This document shows, piece by piece, positions 8,575 to 16,081 of a DNA stretch of 64,000 nucleotides (position 1 is the stretch's first letter; each line of letters opens with the position of its first letter). The stretch covers positions 2,795,001 to 2,859,000 of the forward strand of contig NZ_CP130322.1 of assembly GCF_033025475.1 (NCBI RefSeq), in the 5' to 3' direction. The position numbers and the translations under genes were made by a program. Origin of the DNA: Sphingomonas sp. C3-2. Its GTDB lineage: Bacteria > Pseudomonadota > Alphaproteobacteria > Sphingomonadales > Sphingomonadaceae. The notes under the pieces are model-generated. The model had not been told where the DNA came from. It saw only the letters and a program-made list of their open reading frames with translations, and made no database searches.

Positions 8575-10884
8575 ATGGCAAGTTCAAAGCTCGCACACGA
8601 ATCAACCTATGGAACGCAGGTCGTACGTAAATTTCGTATAGGTTTGATGCTCAGATCGGCGGTTTCTGTTATCATTGCTGCTGGAGGGGGTGCTGCGGCG
8701 ATCGCCGCACCAAATGCAAATGAGACAGTACAACCGTTATCTCAGGGCGGGATTGAGGACATCATCGTCACCGCTCAGAAGCGAGAGGAATCGCTTCAGA
8801 ACACCCCAATTTCCATCGATGTTCTTGGGGAACGTGCGCTGGAGGCGCGTGGTATTGCCAACATCACCGATTTCGTTAACGGCGCCGCGCCATCGCTGCG
8901 CATCGCCCCATTCGGCGGTCGCGCGTCTGCTGTAACGATCGGCATGCGCGGCCTGGTGCCGACCGATGCCACGCAGATCAGCCGTGATACGACCGTCGGC
9001 ATCTATATCGACGGCGTCTATCTCGGCCGCGTGCAGGGGCTTGGCACCGAATTGGTCGATGTCGAACGAATCGAGGTGCTCCGCGGTCCGCAGGGTACCT
9101 TGTTCGGTCGCAACGCGGTCGGCGGGGCTGTCAGTATCATCACCAAAAAGCCGACCGGGGAATTCGGCGTCGATGTGACCGGGGGTGTGCGCAACTGGAA
9201 CGGCCGCAACATCGCCGCCCATGTCAATCTGCCCAAAGTGGCGGGCATTAGCATCAAGCTGGACGGCATTTACAACAAGCGCGATGGTTGGGTGGAGAAT
9301 CCGCTTCCCGGAGCATCCGACTGGAGCGCGGTCAAGCGCTACGGCTTCCGGGTCGCGGCATTGTGGGAACCCACGGACAATGTCAGTGTCCAATACGCCT
9401 ATGACAATTCGACCGACAAGAGCACCGGCGGCTATCCCCATATCGAATATCTGCTGCCAGGCGCTCCGCCGCTTGCGCCGATATTCTCGGTTGATGGCGG
9501 GCGGACGCGCGACGCGCGCGCTGGCTTCGTGCTCGATCCCAGCGTCGGCAAGGTCAAAGGGCATATGCTGCAGGCCGAATGGGATATCAGCGATACGCTG
9601 ACGCTGCGGTCGATCACCGCCTATCGGAAGATCAACCAGACCCAGTATGACAATTCATCCGGACTTTTTCTCGCATATCGCCCGAACGGCCTTGAAGGGC
9701 GGCTGAGCTTCGCGGAAATTGATCAGGACCAGTTCAGTCAAGAATTCCAGCTTGTCGGGACGACCGATCGCCTCAACTATGTCCTCGGCGCCTTTTATTT
9801 CGACGAAGATGCGACAGACATCGCCTACGCCCCGTACACGGCACGGTTCAACGCCGATGGCACGGCACTGAATACGCTGGCTACGCCCTTTTCAAGCACC
9901 CCTTTCCCCGATCGCGCCAGCGAAGCCCATGCCAAGTCCAAGGCGCTTTACGGGCAGGCGACATGGACCCCTCCGATCCTTGACGATCGTCTCCATCTGA
10001 CCGGCGGCCTTCGTTATACGGATGACAGCAAGCATGGCCGATTGCTCAAGCTGCGTGGTGTGGATGCATCCCCGACGCTGCGCTTCGAGTTCGGATCGAA
10101 ACGTGTCGATCCCGCGGCGACGATCGCGTTCGACATCAGTGATGAGGTGAACACCTATCTGCGCTGGGCCAATGCCTACCGGGCCGGCGGCGCCAATTCG
10201 CGATCGGCGATCTTCCGGCCTTATGCCGAAGAGACCGTGGAATCGTGGGAAATTGGCCTGAAATCGGACCTGTTCAACCGCCATGTTCGGCTGAACCTCG
10301 CCGCCTATGCCAGCCGGTTGAAGGACAAGCAGACCGATTTCACCTCGCCAGCCACCGCTTCGTCGACCGAGACGATCAACGGGACCAGCGACGCCAAGTT
10401 CAAGGGTATCGAGGCCGACCTGACGATCGCGCCCGGCGCCGGCTTCTCGCTCACCGGCAACTATGTCTTCACCGATACCGATGTGCCGCCCGAAACCAAC
10501 CCGTTCACCAATGTGGTGCAGCGGATCAAAGTCTCGCAAACGCCGCGCCATGCGGCGACGATGGCGCTCGATTATCGCTTCCCGGCCCTCGCGATCGGCA
10601 CGCTTTCGGCACATGTCGACGGCAACTGGTCGAGCGGAGTTTATTCGAGTTCGACCGATCCGACGCTCTCCAACAAGGTCGTACAACTCAATGCACGGCT
10701 GACGCTCGGCGATGTGGAGGTTGGATCGGGCAAGGTCGATGTTTCGATCTGGGGCAAGAACCTGACCAACGCCGAAACACAATTGTTCGATTTCGAGGTC
10801 GCGGCGCCCGGCCAGGTGAGAGTGAACCAAGTCTTTTTCAACGAGCCGCGCACCTATGGCGTGGACGTCCGGTTCCAGTTCTGA
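8575..10884 (+). CDS. TonB-dependent receptor without STN domain (paralogue of the first)
   Basis: This 769-residue outer-membrane receptor has an N-terminal export signal with a hydrophobic core at about 25-45. The TonB box is near residue 60 (IEDIIVTAQKREE) and is followed directly by the plug (RGPQGTLFGRNAVGG). The barrel ends in FNEPRTYGVDVRFQF. Plug and barrel segments match the receptor at 2526-5093 along their whole length, for example ISRD-TVG-YIDGVYLGR, the DPSVGK region and NTYLRW-AYR-GGANSRS. The STN domain is absent, so it cannot signal through FecR; regulation by the neighbouring double TetR protein is more likely. Copy 2 of the phosphatase starts 8 bp after the stop. Confidence 0.92.
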   Translation: MASSKLAHESTYGTQVVRKFRIGLMLRSAVSVIIAAGGGAAAIAAPNANETVQPLSQGGIEDIIVTAQKREESLQNTPISIDVLGERALEARGIANITDFVNGAAPSLRIAPFGGRASAVTIGMRGLVPTDATQISRDTTVGIYIDGVYLGRVQGLGTELVDVERIEVLRGPQGTLFGRNAVGGAVSIITKKPTGEFGVDVTGGVRNWNGRNIAAHVNLPKVAGISIKLDGIYNKRDGWVENPLPGASDWSAVKRYGFRVAALWEPTDNVSVQYAYDNSTDKSTGGYPHIEYLLPGAPPLAPIFSVDGGRTRDARAGFVLDPSVGKVKGHMLQAEWDISDTLTLRSITAYRKINQTQYDNSSGLFLAYRPNGLEGRLSFAEIDQDQFSQEFQLVGTTDRLNYVLGAFYFDEDATDIAYAPYTARFNADGTALNTLATPFSSTPFPDRASEAHAKSKALYGQATWTPPILDDRLHLTGGLRYTDDSKHGRLLKLRGVDASPTLRFEFGSKRVDPAATIAFDISDEVNTYLRWANAYRAGGANSRSAIFRPYAEETVESWEIGLKSDLFNRHVRLNLAAYASRLKDKQTDFTSPATASSTETINGTSDAKFKGIEADLTIAPGAGFSLTGNYVFTDTDVPPETNPFTNVVQRIKVSQTPRHAATMALDYRFPALAIGTLSAHVDGNWSSGVYSSSTDPTLSNKVVQLNARLTLGDVEVGSGKVDVSIWGKNLTNAETQLFDFEVAAPGQVRVNQVFFNEPRTYGVDVRFQF

Positions 10885-10892
10885 GGTCGATC

Positions 10893-11960
10893 ATGAAATA
10901 CATCCTTGCGATGACGCTGGCGACGATGATCGCCGGCACCGGTGTATTCGCCAAAGGCCTCCCGGTGACAGACACCGGGTCCGATGTCAGCGTCGAGCGA
11001 TCCCCGAACGGCGGCTATCGGGTGAGTTGGCCGCAATGGCGCGACACACCTGTCGATCTGTTTGTCGCGGATCGGCCCGATGCGCCGGTTTCGGAACGGC
11101 GCCAGCTTGCCGATGACGATCGTGACGGCACGGCGGACGTGACGGTGCACGATACGCGCCGGCCCTATTTTTTTGTCCAACCCGCCAAGGGCAATGGCCA
11201 CTGGGTGGCGGAGCGGCTGCTGCCCCTTGAAGGCGGTCGCAATTTCCGTGACCTTGGCGGTTATCGAGCAAGCGACGGGCGGACGGTGCGCTGGGGCAAG
11301 ATCTATCGTTCGGGCTCGATGAGCGGCCTGACCGCGCAGGATTTCGATTATCTCGGCGGCCTCGGCATCCGTTCTGTGTACGATCTTCGCACGGAGCGCG
11401 AGCGGCAGGGCGAGCCGAACCGATGGGCGACGGCGGCGCAGGTCGGCTATTGGGCGAGGGATTACGCGATGAGCGGCGGCGATCTTAGCCGCCTGGCTGA
11501 TCCCAAGGTGACGGCGGCCGAGGCGCGCCAATTGATGGCCGAGAGTTATCGCGCGATCCCTTATGAGCAGGCACCAGCCTATCGCGAGATGTTCCGACAA
11601 CTTGCCGCTGGTCAAACGCCGCTCGCCTTCAACTGCACCATCGGCAAGGATCGCGCGGGGATCGCCGCGGCGTTGGTGCTGACCGCACTCGGCGTGCCAC
11701 GCGAGACTGTGGTCGCCGACTACGGCCTTACCAACCGCTATCTGCCCATGGCGCTTGAGCGGGACAAGGCCATCAACCCGAAGATGGCAGCGCTGCCCCG
11801 GCATGTCGGGGAAGTGCTGCTCGCCGCCGACCCCGCCTATCTGGAGATGGCTTTTGAAGAAATGAGCAAGCGCAACGGTTCACCTGAGGGCTATCTGCGC
11901 GAGGTGATCGGCCTGAGTGCTGCGGATCAGGACCGCCTGAAGACGTTTTTGCTCGAATAA
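10893..11960 (+). CDS. Exported PTP-like phosphatase, copy 2
   Basis: This 355-residue paralogue of the protein at 5093-6196 has the same layout: a signal peptide of about 20 residues (GTGVFA then KG), a beta-rich N-terminal part, NFRDLGGY and RWGKIYRSG near 117-141, and the shared C-terminal YLREVIGL motif. The P-loop reads NCTIGKDRAG, with Cys248 and Arg254 as catalytic residues. The residue before the cysteine is Asn247 instead of the usual His, while Lys252 and Asp253 match the loop of phosphoinositide-active members such as mycobacterial PtpB. Catalysis should still be possible, but the cysteine pKa may differ. It is transcribed with the receptor upstream, 8 bp away. The substrate is unknown. 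Confidence 0.84.
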   Translation: MKYILAMTLATMIAGTGVFAKGLPVTDTGSDVSVERSPNGGYRVSWPQWRDTPVDLFVADRPDAPVSERRQLADDDRDGTADVTVHDTRRPYFFVQPAKGNGHWVAERLLPLEGGRNFRDLGGYRASDGRTVRWGKIYRSGSMSGLTAQDFDYLGGLGIRSVYDLRTERERQGEPNRWATAAQVGYWARDYAMSGGDLSRLADPKVTAAEARQLMAESYRAIPYEQAPAYREMFRQLAAGQTPLAFNCTIGKDRAGIAAALVLTALGVPRETVVADYGLTNRYLPMALERDKAINPKMAALPRHVGEVLLAADPAYLEMAFEEMSKRNGSPEGYLREVIGLSAADQDRLKTFLLE

Positions 11961-11968
11961 TATGCTGT

Positions 11969-12001
11969 GCCTGCGCCGCCGTCCTCCCCGGTGGCGCAGG
12001 C
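11969..12001 (+). terminator. Stem-loop between phosphatase copy 2 and the MFS gene
   Basis: A 9-bp perfect stem (GCCTGCGCC with GGCGCAGGC) encloses a 15-nt C-rich loop. There is no T run after it, so it may be a weak or partial terminator or a processing hairpin within one transcript. Confidence 0.4.
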
Positions 12002-12066
12002 GTACGCCTTAGCGCTTGCGGATCGATCGGTTGCTAGCCAATCTCACGCTGACTGGGGGGAGGCGC

Positions 12067-13317
12067 GTGTTGAACGAAAAAGCGCTCGTGCGCGGTTATC
12101 TCTGCGTTCATTTCGGCAAGACATTGTTGTGCCGGGGCGCGAGCTTCCTCTCGCTTTTCGTGATGATCCGTTATCTGGATCTGCCCGCGAGCCTCGCTGG
12201 CGTGATCTTCCTGCTGGGTGCGCTGGCCAATGCGTTGGCGGATACCGCCGTCGGCTATATCCGCTCCAAAATGGTGGCAACGCGGCCGGCGATGGATCAC
12301 GGCATCCTCGCGCTCGCCGCCATCGCCTTTGCCGCCTTGCCACTATTTGCGCCGGGAACGCCGGACATGGTGCTGGCGGCGATCATCCTCTTTCGCATCG
12401 CCTTTGCGTGGATCGATGTTCCGCACAATGCGCTGACCAGCCGCATCGCGGCGACGCCCGATAAGGCGTTGCCGCTATCTCGCGCGCGTACATTGTGGTC
12501 GAGTGCCGCTACGCTTCTGATCGGTGCCATCGCTTTCCCGGTCATGGCGCAGGATGCCTTGTCGATGGCGGACCTGGCTGCGCTTTTTGTTGCCATCGCA
12601 TTGATCGGATGGCTGTTTATGCTGCCACTGCCCGGCCTGTTTGCGCGGGTGGCGACATCCGGCGTGCCGGCGCTCGCGAGCCCCGGCCGGCGCGGCCGCA
12701 AATATGCCTGGGCGGATCGGCGGCTAGTGGGGCTGGTCTTGACGTCAAGCGTGGTCGGCGTCGGCCTGTCCGCCCTTACCAAGGTGCTACCGCATCTTGA
12801 TGCCGGTCTTTATGCCTGGGGCGCGGCCTCGATCATGCTGATCAATGCCGGCCGCTTGCTGGTCAGCGCCTGCTGGGGCCATATCGCGGCCTGGTTCGGC
12901 GCATCGGGATTGTCCGCGTCGCTCCTGCTGACGGCATTTTTCGTCGCTGTGCTGCCATGGGCGTTGGCCTTTCAACCGCTCGCGCTGCTATGCTTGGTTT
13001 TGATAGGCTGCGGCACCGGGGGGATCGGTATCGTCATCTGGTACGCTTTCACCCGCACCGTGCAGGAACGGGCCCAGCCGCAGGATCATGCATTGGCGTT
13101 CGGCCTGTTCACGACCTGCATCAAACTGGCGACGGGACTTGGCGGCATGACCGCGGGCCTGTGGATCGATGCAGCAGGACGCGATCGGCTGCACGTTACC
13201 ACGCTGACGACCGGGCTGGTGATGATTTCTGTATCGTTGGTCGCAGTCGCGCTTCTGCACATGGCACGCTCAGCGCTCGGCAACCGCCTCAAGCAGCCCA
13301 TCCGGGCGCCTGCATAA
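12067..13317 (+). CDS. MFS transporter, GPH/MelB-like (MFS_2)
   Basis: This inner-membrane protein of about 416 residues has around 12 hydrophobic helices. Motif-like segments near the middle of the N-half (DVPHNALTSRIAATPDKALPL, then SRARTLWSS) resemble the loop of the glycoside-pentoside-hexuronide cation symporters. GTG 12067 was chosen because GGGGGGAGG at 12055-12063 lies just upstream; TTG 12070 is equally possible, and the frame is open further back to a TTG at 12016. It follows the receptor-phosphatase pair after a stem-loop and is a good candidate for carrying the dephosphorylated ligand across the cytoplasmic membrane. That role is inferred from position only. Confidence 0.8.
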   Translation: MLNEKALVRGYLCVHFGKTLLCRGASFLSLFVMIRYLDLPASLAGVIFLLGALANALADTAVGYIRSKMVATRPAMDHGILALAAIAFAALPLFAPGTPDMVLAAIILFRIAFAWIDVPHNALTSRIAATPDKALPLSRARTLWSSAATLLIGAIAFPVMAQDALSMADLAALFVAIALIGWLFMLPLPGLFARVATSGVPALASPGRRGRKYAWADRRLVGLVLTSSVVGVGLSALTKVLPHLDAGLYAWGAASIMLINAGRLLVSACWGHIAAWFGASGLSASLLLTAFFVAVLPWALAFQPLALLCLVLIGCGTGGIGIVIWYAFTRTVQERAQPQDHALAFGLFTTCIKLATGLGGMTAGLWIDAAGRDRLHVTTLTTGLVMISVSLVAVALLHMARSALGNRLKQPIRAPA

Positions 13318-13422
13318 CTGATTTCCGGCGCGCGCATAGGATCATCGGGGGCAAACCTGCGTTCGTGGCGCCGGTTTCCGGGAGGTCATCACATATCGTG
13401 CCTTCCCATCTCTGAACGAAAA

Positions 13423-13499
13423 TGGTGCGCCCGGCAGGATTCGAACCTGCGACCCCAAGCTTAGAAGGCTCGTGCTCTATCCAACTGAGCTACGGGCGC
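13423..13499 (-). tRNA. tRNA-Arg (anticodon UCU)
   Basis: Read on the minus strand, it has a 7-bp acceptor stem GCGCCCG/CGGGCGC, a D arm with AGTTGGA, an anticodon loop CTTCTAA giving UCU, a T arm with GGTTCGAATCC and an encoded CCA end. All four arms pair. The 3' end points left, toward the accessory receptor-phosphatase region. Confidence 0.97.
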
Positions 13500-13596
13500 G
13501 CATGCCGGCTCCGTTATCCGATTGGTGCGGAGAGGCGAACAGATTTTTGCGCATAGCGTGGATTGCGCGCGGAGGAAACCGCGATAGTTTGTTCGC

Positions 13597-14370
13597 ATGA
13601 ATGCGGGGGAAGTTCAGCCTGAGGGCGCGCCATCGGCGCAGGCGCCGGTTGCGGTGGATGCCAATCTGCTGCGCGATCGGCCGATGCGCTATTTCGATTT
13701 CGTGATGGCGGCGTTCGTGGCCATCCTGTTGCTGTCCAACGTGCTGGGCGCGGGCAAGGTGGCGACGGTCGATCTGCCGTTGATCGGCGACTGGCCGTTC
13801 GGCGCGGGCATATTGTTCTTCCCCGTCGGCTATGTGATCGGTGATGTGCTGACCGAGGTTTACGGCTATGCGCGTGCGCGCCGGTGCATCTGGGTGGGTT
13901 TTTCCGCGCTCATTTTCATGGCGTTCATGTCGTGGGTGGTCGTGGCGCTGCCACCGGCGGCGGACTGGACGGGGCAGGCCGCCTATGAGGCGGTTTTCGG
14001 GCAGGTGCCGCGCATCGTCTTTGCCAGCATCATTGCCTTTTGGGCGGGCGAACTCGCCAACAGCTTTGTGCTCGCCAAGATGAAGATCTGGACGCGCGGC
14101 AAGCATTTATGGAGTCGCACCATCGGCTCGACCGTGGTGGGGCAGGGGGTCGACAGCCTGATCTTCTACCCGCTCGCCTTCATGGGCGCGGCGGGCTGGA
14201 CGGGCGGGCTGGTGCTCAAGGTGCTGTTGACGCAATGGGTGCTGAAGGTGAGCTGGGAAGTGCTGCTGACGCCCGTCACCTATCTGGTCGTCAATTTCCT
14301 CAAGCGGCGCGAGGGCGTCGACGTCTATGACGAGGGAACCAACTTCACGCCGTTCAAGACGGGTGTGTGA
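13597..14370 (+). CDS. yhhQ: YhhQ-family queuosine precursor transporter
   Basis: This 257-residue inner-membrane protein has about six hydrophobic segments and the VUT/YhhQ signatures LLLSNVLGAGK, FPVGYVIGDVLTEVYGYARA and a WAGELANSFVLAKMKI region followed by STVVGQGVDSLIF. The family imports 7-deazaguanine precursors of queuosine (preQ0/preQ1). The sphingomonad type has an N-terminal extension of about 25 polar residues, as here. It is monocistronic, just after the tRNA and on the opposite strand. queC and queE lie 47 kb away in the same window, so this bacterium appears able both to make and to salvage the precursor. Confidence 0.9.
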   Translation: MNAGEVQPEGAPSAQAPVAVDANLLRDRPMRYFDFVMAAFVAILLLSNVLGAGKVATVDLPLIGDWPFGAGILFFPVGYVIGDVLTEVYGYARARRCIWVGFSALIFMAFMSWVVVALPPAADWTGQAAYEAVFGQVPRIVFASIIAFWAGELANSFVLAKMKIWTRGKHLWSRTIGSTVVGQGVDSLIFYPLAFMGAAGWTGGLVLKVLLTQWVLKVSWEVLLTPVTYLVVNFLKRREGVDVYDEGTNFTPFKTGV

Positions 14371-14410
14371 CCTGCATCTGCAGTCAACGGCCCTCCCCAA
14401 TCGCTTGCCG

Positions 14411-14420
14411 TCTATAATGG
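14411..14420 (+). promoter_or_regulatory. Possible -10 element upstream of the radical SAM gene
   Basis: A perfect TATAAT lies about 33 bp before the ATG at 14451. No clear -35 match is found at 16-18 bp upstream, so only the -10 box is supported. Confidence 0.3.
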
Positions 14421-14450
14421 ACGGGTAAGCAAGGATCGGGGTGCAAAGAC

Positions 14451-15872
14451 ATGGGGCAGGCGGAGATGGGATTGCAGGCGGATACGGGCGCGCGGCAGGT
14501 GCCCTTGGCCGGCGAAATCGCCCTGCTGCTGGTCAATGACCTGTGCGACAATAATGATCATCCCGAGATATGGGAGGCGTTTCCGCAATTTCTCGCGATG
14601 GTTCCTGATCTGCCGGAACTGATCGCGGATCGCCTTGAGATTGCGGCGTCAATGCCCCGCAATATGGGCCATGCGCTCGAAGTTTTGCATGCGATGTGCC
14701 TGGCCTATGGCGGCGATCTGGCTGCAGCGGCGAGCAGCCTGGGCGCCCTGTCGGTGCGGGTCAGCCAGTCCCCATTGGTGCAGGGCGCGCTTTTTCACGT
14801 GCTGGGGCGCATGGATCCGGACAATCCACGTTATGCGCTCAAAGGGAAATTCTGCCCCGACCCCTTTGAACGGCTCGAGGTGCTCGAGAGCACGAGCAAT
14901 TTGTGCTGCGCCAGTTATCTGCCGTTATCGGCCGGAGACCTGAATCGGAAAACATGGCGGGAAGTCTGGAATTCCGAAAATGCGCAGCGCATCCGGGCGA
15001 GCATGCATGATGGCAGTTTCCGCCATTGCAACAAGATGGATTGCCCCGTGATTCAGCGTGACCTGCTGCAATCCAAGGCGGAGGTCGCTGCAAAATCGCC
15101 TTATTGGCGGGCATTGATCGATGCCGGTGAGACCGAGCTGGATCATGGCCCGGTGACCGTCAATCTTGCCTATGACAAGACGTGCAACCTGAGTTGCCCG
15201 AGTTGCCGGACCGAAAAAATCGCGGCCGATAGCGAGACGCGCGCGCGCTATGCGCGGTTGCAGGAAAATGCGATTTTGCCATTGCTCGCCAATACCCAGA
15301 CGGTGTTCATCACCGGATCGGGTGATCCCTTTGCGTCGAAGAATTTTCGTCAACTGCTCGAACGCCTCGTTCCCGAGGATTATCCCGATCTGCGCTTCAT
15401 TGTGATGACCAACGGGATGCTGTTCACCCCGCGCGAGTGGGCGCGCTTTCCCGCACTGCACGGCCGGGTCAAGAGCCTGCAGATCAGCCTCGACGCGGCG
15501 ACCGGGCCGACGCATGAATTGCTGCGCCGGGGCGCGCGCTGGGAAACCATGGAGCGGAATTTGGCTTTTGCCGCAGAGCTGCGCCGCCAAGGTCTGGTCG
15601 ACAGGCTCAATCTCCGCTTCACCGTGCAGCGCGAAAATTATCGCGAGATGGGGGAAGCGGTGGATCTGTGTGAGCGCATTGGCGCGGATAGCATCGATTT
15701 CAGCCGGGTGACCAATTGGGGGACGTTTTCGGTTGCAGAATATGCCGACAAGGCCGTGTTCGTTGAGAGCCACCCGGAATATCACCAGTTTTGCGAGGCA
15801 ATGCGTGATCAGCGCTTGCGCCGCCCATGTGCGATTATGGGCAACCTCACGGGGTTTCTGTCGGCCGCGTGA
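14451..15872 (+). CDS. Radical SAM protein with N-terminal SPASM-like domain
   Basis: This 473-residue protein has a helical N-terminal part (1-120), a SPASM-like cysteine segment at about 131-200, and the radical SAM core from about 233. The SPASM-like part shows CPDPF at 135, CC at 152-153, then W-EVWNSENAQRIR, DGSF and C193/C198. The core has CNLSCPSC (Cys245, 249, 252) for the SAM-binding 4Fe-4S cluster, ITGSGDP and LQISLDA. In most SPASM enzymes the auxiliary-cluster domain follows the radical SAM core; here it precedes it. Relatives with this order occur among proteins linked to surface glycan or peptide modification, but no precursor peptide is evident nearby. A TonB receptor follows 209 bp downstream. 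The reaction is unknown. Confidence 0.8.
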   Translation: MGQAEMGLQADTGARQVPLAGEIALLLVNDLCDNNDHPEIWEAFPQFLAMVPDLPELIADRLEIAASMPRNMGHALEVLHAMCLAYGGDLAAAASSLGALSVRVSQSPLVQGALFHVLGRMDPDNPRYALKGKFCPDPFERLEVLESTSNLCCASYLPLSAGDLNRKTWREVWNSENAQRIRASMHDGSFRHCNKMDCPVIQRDLLQSKAEVAAKSPYWRALIDAGETELDHGPVTVNLAYDKTCNLSCPSCRTEKIAADSETRARYARLQENAILPLLANTQTVFITGSGDPFASKNFRQLLERLVPEDYPDLRFIVMTNGMLFTPREWARFPALHGRVKSLQISLDAATGPTHELLRRGARWETMERNLAFAAELRRQGLVDRLNLRFTVQRENYREMGEAVDLCERIGADSIDFSRVTNWGTFSVAEYADKAVFVESHPEYHQFCEAMRDQRLRRPCAIMGNLTGFLSAA

Positions 15873-16081
15873 GGCGGTTTGGGCGCATGATGCGTCGCAA
15901 TTTGACTGCGGTTTGAGGCGGGGCGCCGGGGGCGCCTCGTCCTTTGGCGTGACCGTGCGCCGTACCTTTGATCCAGCCTGGCCTACCCAAAGCAGAGCGT
16001 GCTTGCGCGCCAAGAAAATCTATGTTCCCTTTATCTCTAGTTAAATAGTAGAGAATTCCTCGCATGATGGGGGACTATCCG

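Noticed and set aside
13423-13499. A tRNA-linked att site with an integrated element
   Set aside because: No integrase, and no second copy of the tRNA 3' end was noticed in the window; only the geometry is suggestive.
15873-16081. A precursor peptide for the radical SAM enzyme
   Set aside because: Only very short or antisense frames exist in this gap, none with a leader-core pattern or a ribosome site.
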